DNA from: CAYRQP01 sp964426545
Lineage (GTDB): Bacteria > Fermentibacterota > Fermentibacteria > Fermentibacterales > JCC-6
Direction: 5' to 3'
DNA: 64,000 bases
Assembly: GCA_964426545.1 (NCBI GenBank)
Contig: CAYRQP010000010.1
Location: forward strand, 1-64,000
Under the pieces are notes generated by a model. The model was not told where the DNA came from. It saw only the letters and a program-made list of their open reading frames with translations, and searched no databases. Made by a program: the position numbers and the translations under genes. Shown one piece after another: positions 1-6,356 of the stretch (positions are counted from its first letter, which is position 1; each line of letters begins with the position of its first letter).

Positions 1-1
1 G

Positions 2-193
2 GCAAAGAAGGCCGTACCCAAAAAGGCGGAAACTAAGAAAGCACCGGCAAAGAAGGCCGTACCCAAAAAGGCGGAAACTAAGAAAGCACCGGCAAAGAAG
101 GCTGCACCCGAGACGACCGAAGCTAAGAAGACTGAGACGAAAGTGATCGATAATACCGAAGCTGATAAAGAGCGAAAGGAAACTGGTGAATAA
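2..193 (+). CDS. rpsB: 30S ribosomal protein S2, C-terminal tail (partial)
   Basis: Only the last 63 codons are inside the window. They read in one frame from base 2 to a TAA at 191-193 and are almost entirely Lys, Ala, Pro, Glu and Thr. A 15-residue unit (starting AKKAVPKKAE) is repeated exactly at 2-46 and 47-91 and begins again at 92. The identification as S2 rests on position: it immediately precedes tsf, and rpsB-tsf-pyrH-frr is a very conserved bacterial order. The globular S2 domain is upstream and unseen. The stop overlaps the tsf ATG by one base (TAATG), so the two are probably translationally coupled. A long basic repetitive extension is unusual for S2 and resembles histone H1-type tails. 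Confidence 0.75.
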   Translation, partial: AKKAVPKKAETKKAPAKKAVPKKAETKKAPAKKAAPETTEAKKTETKVIDNTEADKERKETGE

Positions 194-792
194 TGGCTGT
201 TGATTACGAAAAAATAAAGGAAATAAGGAAAATAACCGGTGCAGGAATGCAGGATTGCTCGAAAGCTTTGAAAGAAAGTGATGGTGATATGCAGAAAGCC
301 ATCAACTATCTTCGTGAAAAAGGGATCAAGGTAGCGTCGAAAAAGGCATCTCGCAATGCTGAAGAAGGTCTAATCGGTTCGTACATTCATCCTCCCGGGA
401 AAATCGGCGTACTTGTAGAGGTTAACTGCGAAACAGACTTTGTTGCAAGAACAGACGATTTTCAGGAGTTTGTACTGGATGTGGCAATACACATCGCTGC
501 TAACTCTCCTGTGGCTGTGTCGAGAGATGCGCTTCCTGCAGAAATGGTGGAAGAAGAACTGAGTATTCTAAGGAAACAACTGAATGATTCCGGGAAACCG
601 GAAAACATCGTGGAGAAGATCATCGAGGGCAGAATGGAGAAGTTCTATGCAGAAGTGTGTCTTCTGGATCAGGAATGGCTTCATGACTCGGATAAAGGTA
701 CTGTAAAAGAAGTTCTTACAGATATAATCGGAAGGTTCAGAGAGAATATAGTCATCAGGCGATTCTCTAAATTTGTAATTGGAACCCGATGA
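193..792 (+). CDS. tsf: Elongation factor Ts
   Basis: Nucleotide exchange factor that regenerates EF-Tu-GTP in the cytoplasm. The N-terminal UBA-like helix region (residues 5-45, with TGAGMQDCSKAL) is followed by the characteristic NCETDFVAR segment at about 78-86, which contacts EF-Tu. At 199 residues it is shorter than the roughly 280-residue E. coli protein and matches the compact form with a reduced core and no C-terminal module. The ATG at 193 overlaps the stop of the upstream rpsB-like frame, and its own TGA overlaps the pyrH ATG (ATGA at 789-792). This is a tightly packed operon with coupled translation. Confidence 0.96.
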   Translation: MAVDYEKIKEIRKITGAGMQDCSKALKESDGDMQKAINYLREKGIKVASKKASRNAEEGLIGSYIHPPGKIGVLVEVNCETDFVARTDDFQEFVLDVAIHIAANSPVAVSRDALPAEMVEEELSILRKQLNDSGKPENIVEKIIEGRMEKFYAEVCLLDQEWLHDSDKGTVKEVLTDIIGRFRENIVIRRFSKFVIGTR

Positions 793-1511
793 AAGAAGAG
801 AGCGACCCTGAATATAAGAGGCTGCTTCTTAAACTAAGCGGAGAAGTTCTGGCGGGCTCTAAACGATACGGCCTTGATTCGTCGGTAATTGACCGATACT
901 CGAAGATTCTTGTTAGTTTATCAAATTCCGGCCGACAGATTGGTGTTGTCGTAGGTGCAGGTAATTTTGTCAGGGGAAGGGCTTTCCCTGATATGGACCG
1001 CGTAACTGCAGATCAAATGGGCATGACAGCCACTCTCATCAATGCTCTTGCTCTTATGGACTCTATCAAAAGAAGCGGTGGTAGATCTTCTGTACTCTCC
1101 ACAATAGTGATTAACGGTTCTGCTGAAACTTATTCACCGGTGGAAGCAAATACTCTTTTGAACTCCGGGAATATCGTCATCTATGCGGGTGGCACCGGTA
1201 ATGCATATCTTACAACAGATACAGCAGCCGCACTCAGGGCAGTTCAGACGGATTGCAACATATTACTCAAAGGAACAAAGGTCGACGGTATATACAGTGC
1301 TGACCCGAAAGGGGATTCTACTGCAGAACGTTTCGATATTATCGATTATAATGAAGTGCTGCGATTGGAATTGAATGTAATGGATGCTGCAGCAATAGCA
1401 ATATGCCGCGATAATGAACTTCCAATTTGTATCTTTGATATACGCGACCCTGAAAATATAATTAAGGTACTGGATAATCCTTCATTGGGCAGTTTGGTGA
1501 AAGAGGTTTAA
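789..1511 (+). CDS. pyrH: Uridylate (UMP) kinase
   Basis: Amino-acid-kinase-fold enzyme that phosphorylates UMP to UDP in pyrimidine nucleotide synthesis. The N-terminal LLLKLSGEVL motif, the VVGAGNFVRGR glycine loop (around residues 54-65), GTGNAYLTTDTAAALRA (nucleotide/substrate pocket) and LLKGTKVDGIYSADPK are all typical. Length (240) is normal. It starts at the ATG inside the ATGA overlap with tsf and sits between tsf and frr, the standard order. Confidence 0.96.
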   Translation: MKEESDPEYKRLLLKLSGEVLAGSKRYGLDSSVIDRYSKILVSLSNSGRQIGVVVGAGNFVRGRAFPDMDRVTADQMGMTATLINALALMDSIKRSGGRSSVLSTIVINGSAETYSPVEANTLLNSGNIVIYAGGTGNAYLTTDTAAALRAVQTDCNILLKGTKVDGIYSADPKGDSTAERFDIIDYNEVLRLELNVMDAAAIAICRDNELPICIFDIRDPENIIKVLDNPSLGSLVKEV

Positions 1512-1514
1512 AAG

Positions 1515-2072
1515 ATGATTACAGAATTACTGTCAGATCAGAAAAGCAAAATGAAAAAAACGGTGGATAACACGGCAAAGGAAATGTCAGTTATCCGAAC
1601 AGGAAAAGCAACACCCGCAATTCTCGACAATATCAGAATCGAGTGCTGGGGTGGACAGCATCCGCTGAAACAGGTAGCCGGGGTTTCCGCACCGGAACCA
1701 AGGCTATTGGTTATCCAGCCTTATGATCCTTCTACAGGCGATGCTATCGTGAAGGCAATAGAAGCATCTCAACTGGGTCTCCGTGCTTCTGCAGATGGCC
1801 CTGTTATAAGAATCCCCATCCCAAAACTGTCACAGGACCGGAGGACAGAGTTAACCCGGCAGGTAAAGAAACTGGCGGAAACGGGTAAGACTTCTGTCAG
1901 GAATATCCGCCGAATCGGAAACGATGCTCTTCACAAAGCATCAAAGAACAGCGAAATCACGGAAGACCAGGAACACAAAGCACTTGATGATATTCAGAAA
2001 CTCGCGGATGATGCTGTATCCAAAATCGACGAGCTGCTGAAATCAAAAGAAAACGACATAATGGAGGTTTAG
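1515..2072 (+). CDS. frr: Ribosome recycling factor
   Basis: Splits post-termination ribosomes together with EF-G. The 185-residue length is typical, and the hallmark segments are present: the RTGKATPAILDNI region, the APEPRLLVIQPYD stretch, IRIPIPKLSQDRRTEL, and the C-terminal long helix with RNIRRIGNDAL. Only three bases separate it from the pyrH stop, so it is co-transcribed. It ends with TAG four bases before the uppS start. Confidence 0.96.
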   Translation: MITELLSDQKSKMKKTVDNTAKEMSVIRTGKATPAILDNIRIECWGGQHPLKQVAGVSAPEPRLLVIQPYDPSTGDAIVKAIEASQLGLRASADGPVIRIPIPKLSQDRRTELTRQVKKLAETGKTSVRNIRRIGNDALHKASKNSEITEDQEHKALDDIQKLADDAVSKIDELLKSKENDIMEV

Positions 2073-2076
2073 ACCC

Positions 2077-2799
2077 TTGTCTTTTGCTTCTATTCCCGAT
2101 CATATAGCCATTATTATGGATGGCAATGGAAGATGGGCTAAGGCTCATGGTCTCAAGAGGATAAAGGGGCACGAAGAAGCAGAGTCTTCTATCCATGCAT
2201 CAGTCGAGTTCTGCGGTGAAATAGGGGTTAAATACCTTACGCTTTTCGCCTTCTCAACGGAAAACTGGAACAGGCCAAAGGCCGAAGTCGCATTCATCAT
2301 GAAACTTCTCAGCAGTTTCATCAGAAAAAATATCGACTCTCTCGATGAAAGCAATGTTAGAATTCGGGCAACCGGAAGGCTCGATGACCTGCCGTATGAT
2401 GCACGGAATACACTTGAGAAAGCCATGGATCGAACGGCGGATAACTCAGGACTTCACCTGATCCTTGCACTGTCTTACGGCGGCAGGGCTGAAATAACAG
2501 ATGCAGTACGGTCGATTGCGGAAAAGGTGTTGAATGAAGAATTGTCCCCTGATAAAATCTATGAGAATACCGTTCAATCGCATCTATACCTGCCGGATGT
2601 CCCAGCCCCTGAGTTTCTGATACGCACGAGCGGAGAGCAGAGAATATCGAATTTTCTCCTTTGGGAGTGTGCATATACAGAATTATATTTTACAGATGTT
2701 CTTTGGCCTGATTTTCGTCGCGAGCATCTTGTGGAAGCTCTTGAAGAATTCAATACAAGAAACAGGCGGTTCGGCAGGATAGAAGCAGGTGGACAATGA
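2077..2799 (+). CDS. uppS: Undecaprenyl diphosphate synthase (cis-prenyltransferase)
   Basis: Makes the C55 lipid carrier for peptidoglycan and surface polysaccharide synthesis. The IAIIMDGNGRWA motif at residues 10-21 carries the catalytic Asp, and the C-terminal RTSGEQRISNFLLWECAYTE motif binds the isopentenyl diphosphate partner. The start is a TTG at 2077: the first ATG in frame lies inside the conserved DGNGRW motif, and GGAGG at 2063-2067 is well placed for the TTG. The stop overlaps the cdsA start (ATGA). Confidence 0.95.
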   Translation: MSFASIPDHIAIIMDGNGRWAKAHGLKRIKGHEEAESSIHASVEFCGEIGVKYLTLFAFSTENWNRPKAEVAFIMKLLSSFIRKNIDSLDESNVRIRATGRLDDLPYDARNTLEKAMDRTADNSGLHLILALSYGGRAEITDAVRSIAEKVLNEELSPDKIYENTVQSHLYLPDVPAPEFLIRTSGEQRISNFLLWECAYTELYFTDVLWPDFRREHLVEALEEFNTRNRRFGRIEAGGQ

Positions 2800-3620
2800 C
2801 TTCATTTAAAGCACTACCGGGTAGAATAGCAGTTGCAATTCCCGGAATAGGGATATTCTTTGCAGTGGCTTTCCTGAATATTACTCTGCTTACAGTCATG
2901 TCCGCATCGCTTATAGCATTTCTCATTGCTTTCGAAGGGATAGCACTGTTCAATGTGATGGCAGGAAAACTGCAACGATATTCGGGAGCATTATTGACTG
3001 CGTTATCAACCACATCGGTTGCACTTCTGCCCGCTGATATTGCAATGCCCTTTTTATTGTTTCCGGGAATGTTACTATTCCTGATTACAATAAGTCAGAA
3101 CAACCCCGAGAAGTCAAGAAGACGGTCTCTCGGAACTAAATCACTTCTGATAATAACAGCGATGAGTCTCGGTCTGCTTGCCAGGATGAGATTGGACTAT
3201 GAATCCCCATGGGTGTTCTTCATCCCGCTTTTGATTTGCTGGGGTGGAGACACTTTTGCATATACTGTCGGCAAGATTTTCGGGAAACACAAGTTCTTCC
3301 CGGAGATAAGTCCTAATAAAACATGGGAAGGCTTTATTGCCGGATTGGTCGGGGCATGTATAGGAGCGGTTTTGGCAGGTTCCGTCGGAGCCGGATATCC
3401 GGTTTATCTCATGCTGATGCTTGGTTTAGCAGGCGGATCAGCTGCAGTAGTGGGAGACCTGATGGAGTCAGCGATGAAACGTGATGCAGGGGTAAAGGAC
3501 TCCGGTTCCATTCTTGCGGGACACGGTGGACTTTTCGATCGTTTCGACAGCCTTCTCATTTCAGTTCCGATTGTCTGGCTTCTTCTTGCTTTGATTGAGC
3601 GCAGCGGAATTCAGGTATGA
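2796..3620 (+). CDS. cdsA: Phosphatidate cytidylyltransferase
   Basis: Inner-membrane enzyme that makes CDP-diacylglycerol from phosphatidate and CTP. The protein is rich in hydrophobic helices (several between residues 10 and 220) and contains ISPNKTWEG (171-179) and the family signature SAMKRDAGVKDSG followed by GHGGLFDRFDS (about 225-252). It overlaps uppS upstream and dxr downstream by four bases each, fitting the frr-uppS-cdsA-dxr-rseP order found in many bacteria. Confidence 0.94.
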   Translation: MTSFKALPGRIAVAIPGIGIFFAVAFLNITLLTVMSASLIAFLIAFEGIALFNVMAGKLQRYSGALLTALSTTSVALLPADIAMPFLLFPGMLLFLITISQNNPEKSRRRSLGTKSLLIITAMSLGLLARMRLDYESPWVFFIPLLICWGGDTFAYTVGKIFGKHKFFPEISPNKTWEGFIAGLVGACIGAVLAGSVGAGYPVYLMLMLGLAGGSAAVVGDLMESAMKRDAGVKDSGSILAGHGGLFDRFDSLLISVPIVWLLLALIERSGIQV

Positions 3621-4729
3621 GAAAAGTCGCTGTTCTCGGCAGCACCGGTTCCATTGGTGTGCAGGCACTTGAAATTATCGACCAAAATCCCCAATTATCT
3701 CTTCATTCGTTACTTTGTAATACAAATTTTAAAGAACTTAGAATCCAGAAAGAAAGATATAGCCCTTCAATTGCATGTCTAGTCGAACCTCACCCTGAAG
3801 CAGGCAGGAATACTATCACCGGACAGGATTCGATTGAAGCAGCAATAGATGGTGCAGATATAGTCTTAAATGCCATAGTTGGAAGCGCCGGTCTGAAAGC
3901 GAGCCTGTTAGCACTCGAGCGAAACATTACATTGGCTCTTGCTAACAAAGAGAGTCTCGTAGCAGGGGGAGTTCTGCTTGAAAGCAGCATCAAAAGAGGG
4001 CTCGTAATCCCGGTAGACAGCGAACACAGTACTGTATTCAGATGCCTTTCAGGAGAAAATCCCAATAACTCCTACACTGGCATTACCTTGACAGCAAGCG
4101 GAGGAGCTCTCAGAGGCAAGTCTGTAGCAGAAATTGAAAATGCATGTCCGGCAGATGTCCTTGCACACCCCACCTGGAATATGGGAGCCAGAATAACAGT
4201 CGATTCGGCATCGATGGTGAACAAGGCATTCGAAGTAATTGAAACTAATTGGCTCTTCCCGGGAATACCAGTCGATGTCGTGATTCATCCCCAGAGCATA
4301 ATACATTCCTTTGTAAGACTTGCTGATGGTTCATGGAAATCTCTCATGGGGAGTCCTGATATGAAAATCCCCATCCAGTATGCACTCCTTTATCCTGATG
4401 GAAGACTTCAGAAAATTGCTGATGGTGTTCCGCAGAACTGGGGGAAACTCGAACTGTATAAAATGGAGGAAAACAGGTATCCTGCTTTCGAACTGGTGAT
4501 ACAGGCAGGAATAGACGGGAGAAGTTATCCTGCGGCTGCGAATGCTGCAGATGAGATAGCGGTTGCTGCTTTTCTGGAGGGCAGGATAAGGTTCGGTGAA
4601 ATAGCAAAGGTAATTGAAACGGCCCTCGAACAACATGATTCGATCGATGTTTTAACACTTGATGATGTAATGGATGCTGATGCACGCACCAGAGAAAGTG
4701 CAGAAAAGGTGGTAACGAAATTATCCTGA
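3617..4729 (+). CDS. dxr: 1-deoxy-D-xylulose 5-phosphate reductoisomerase
   Basis: NADPH-dependent conversion of DXP to 2-C-methyl-D-erythritol 4-phosphate, the committed step of the non-mevalonate isoprenoid pathway that feeds UppS upstream. The N-terminal NADPH loop LGSTGSIG, the ALANKESLVAGG segment, PVDSEHSTVF (metal and substrate ligands) and HPTWNMGARITVDSASMVNK are all present. The length of 370 is slightly below the usual 390. The 3' end overlaps the proposed ATT start of rseP by ten bases. Confidence 0.96.
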   Translation: MRKVAVLGSTGSIGVQALEIIDQNPQLSLHSLLCNTNFKELRIQKERYSPSIACLVEPHPEAGRNTITGQDSIEAAIDGADIVLNAIVGSAGLKASLLALERNITLALANKESLVAGGVLLESSIKRGLVIPVDSEHSTVFRCLSGENPNNSYTGITLTASGGALRGKSVAEIENACPADVLAHPTWNMGARITVDSASMVNKAFEVIETNWLFPGIPVDVVIHPQSIIHSFVRLADGSWKSLMGSPDMKIPIQYALLYPDGRLQKIADGVPQNWGKLELYKMEENRYPAFELVIQAGIDGRSYPAAANAADEIAVAAFLEGRIRFGEIAKVIETALEQHDSIDVLTLDDVMDADARTRESAEKVVTKLS

Positions 4730-5964
4730 GTATTTTAAGCGTTGTCCTGGGTCTTGGCGTAATAGTCTTCATTCACGAGTTAGGGCATTTTCTTACAGCA
4801 AAGGCGGTTGGACTGGAAGTTCCACGTTTTTCAATCGGTTTTCCCCCGCACATACTGAAACTCAAGTTCGGAAAAACGGAGTATTGCATCGGCGCTATCC
4901 CGCTTGGCGGATATGTGAAAGTAAATTTGGGTACAACGGGTGAAGCCCCTCCGCCGGTGGCATGGTATAAGCGTGCACTGGTCACCCTGGCAGGTCCCTT
5001 TACCAATTTTATACTGGCAATTGTAATAGTATTCTTAATATTTAGTGTAATAGGTTTTGACGTTTCAATACAACCCCCTGTTGTCGGTGATTCTGATAAC
5101 CAATTAGGGCTTGCTGTTGGAGATACTATACTGACTGTAAATCATATAGAAATAGAATCCTATGATGATATATTCTACAGTGTTTATGAAGAACCTAAAG
5201 GACTAATGCTCGTTGGAACTGTTGCCGGACGAAAAGAAGTTGAATACAGTATTAATACTGACAGCATTCTATTTTTCCCGCTAATCCCGGTCATTATAGA
5301 TGAAGCCATGATTGGAATGCCTGCATTCGAAGCCGGAATCAGAGGGGGCGACAGCCTTATATCAGTGAACGGTGAACCCTTGATAATTTGGGGAGATTTT
5401 CAGGAAATTGTCTATTCAGCTACACAGGGAGACGAACTTGAAATAGTCTACTCCAGAGAAGGGAAAATAGATACTGCATTCGTTACCCCCGGAAATTATG
5501 ACGGCAGGATACTGACCGGAGTCACGGTACTGATGAAGTACGAGAGAATAAAACTCCCTTTGGGCGCATCATTGCAAACGGGCGTAAGCGGAGCATATTC
5601 GGTTGCAAAGAGCATCTGTGTAATGTTAGCAGGTGCATTTACTGAACCTGAAACACTTGTGCAGAATTCCGGCGGTCCGGTATTCGTTGCAGAGACACTC
5701 AGCCAAAGGGCAGATTCAGGACTTTCAAGTTATCTTGAGGCAATAGCAAGTATCTCCATTGCAATAATGATCTTCAATCTTCTGCCAATTCCTGTGCTGG
5801 ACGGTGGGCAAACGTTGCTACTGGTTTATGAAGGTATCCGTGGCAAACCGATCCCCAAGAAAGCCATTCAGATAATCCAAAACATAGGAGTCCTGCTGAT
5901 ACTTGCGCTGTTTGCCTTAATAATGTTCAAGGACATTTCAAGGATAATCACCAGAGTTAGATAA
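4720..5964 (+). CDS. rseP: Site-2 intramembrane zinc metalloprotease RseP
   Basis: Inner-membrane protease of the RseP/SpoIVFB type that cleaves membrane-anchored regulators. The zinc motif HELGH falls at residues 19-23 in the first membrane helix. PDZ-like segments follow (including AFEAGIRGGDSLISVNGEPL), and the third ligand motif NLLPIPVLDGGQ is near the C-terminus. No ATG, GTG or TTG in frame lies upstream of HELGH; the first internal ATG, at 4915, would delete the active site. The best start is ATT at 4720, giving the typical N-terminus M-ILSILSVV..., with an AAGGTGG ribosome-binding sequence at 4706-4712. CTG at 4726 is an alternative. Confidence 0.88.
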   Translation: MILSILSVVLGLGVIVFIHELGHFLTAKAVGLEVPRFSIGFPPHILKLKFGKTEYCIGAIPLGGYVKVNLGTTGEAPPPVAWYKRALVTLAGPFTNFILAIVIVFLIFSVIGFDVSIQPPVVGDSDNQLGLAVGDTILTVNHIEIESYDDIFYSVYEEPKGLMLVGTVAGRKEVEYSINTDSILFFPLIPVIIDEAMIGMPAFEAGIRGGDSLISVNGEPLIIWGDFQEIVYSATQGDELEIVYSREGKIDTAFVTPGNYDGRILTGVTVLMKYERIKLPLGASLQTGVSGAYSVAKSICVMLAGAFTEPETLVQNSGGPVFVAETLSQRADSGLSSYLEAIASISIAIMIFNLLPIPVLDGGQTLLLVYEGIRGKPIPKKAIQIIQNIGVLLILALFALIMFKDISRIITRVR

Positions 5965-5983
5965 GTGATATGCTCACTTATCT
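5959..5983. terminator. Hairpin spanning both convergent stop codons
   Basis: AGATAAGTGA at 5959-5968 pairs perfectly with TCACTTATCT at 5974-5983 around a five-base loop. The TAA of rseP (5962-5964) and the TAA of the convergent lipoprotein gene (5978-5980) both lie in the stem. There is no long U tract, so a role as a bidirectional terminator is inferred from its placement. Confidence 0.5.
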
Positions 5984-6286
5984 CCTGCACTCCGGGTTCG
6001 GCGGTTCGAGTGCGGAAATCGAATCAGCAACACAGGAATAGAAATACACCCCTGCTGCAGGGTTCTCTTCGAACAAGTCTATCAGTATCTCTTTTTTTTC
6101 CGACGATGGATAAGCATCCCCAATACTGCCAGGGGGTAATGCCCAGTAATGGGCAAAGACCAAAGCCTGTTCTTCCAGGAAATCTTTATCGGCAGCGGAG
6201 ATACTGTCATATCGCTCTCTATCCTGACAGCCGAAGAGGAACAATGAGAGAATTGTCAGATATACTAAGTGCCTATATTTGTACAC
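5978..6286 (-). CDS. Small lipoprotein of unknown function
   Basis: A 102-residue protein with a short basic N-terminus, a hydrophobic stretch (residues 8-18) and a lipobox-like LFLFGC ending at Cys20, so it is predicted to be lipid-anchored. The mature part contains four more cysteine, proline and aromatic-rich segments, but I do not recognise a family. It is transcribed toward rseP and away from the 6357 gene. Support comes from the clear lipoprotein signal and the snug fit between the two neighbours; there is no homology evidence. Confidence 0.55.
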   Translation of the reverse strand: MYKYRHLVYLTILSLFLFGCQDRERYDSISAADKDFLEEQALVFAHYWALPPGSIGDAYPSSEKKEILIDLFEENPAAGVYFYSCVADSISALEPPNPECRR

Positions 6287-6356
6287 GGTTCTCCTGTTCT
6301 ATTACGTATATGTGAAGTATAATTCCCAAGTGGTTATTTGTACACATTGGAGGAAA

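Noticed and set aside
2..120. 45-bp direct repeats that could be read as a CRISPR-like array
   Set aside because: The units abut without spacers, keep an open reading frame and encode a Lys/Ala-rich protein tail; this is a coding tandem repeat.
5965..6315. Plus-strand frame of 116 codons opposite the small lipoprotein gene
   Set aside because: Its start is ATA-like/weak, it has no signal or domain, and the opposite strand has a clear lipoprotein signal; taken as a shadow frame.
6279..6356. Longer start for the metalloprotease-barrel gene
   Set aside because: The extra 26 residues precede the signal peptide and overlap the divergent lipoprotein start; the ATG at 6357 has a strong ribosome-binding site.
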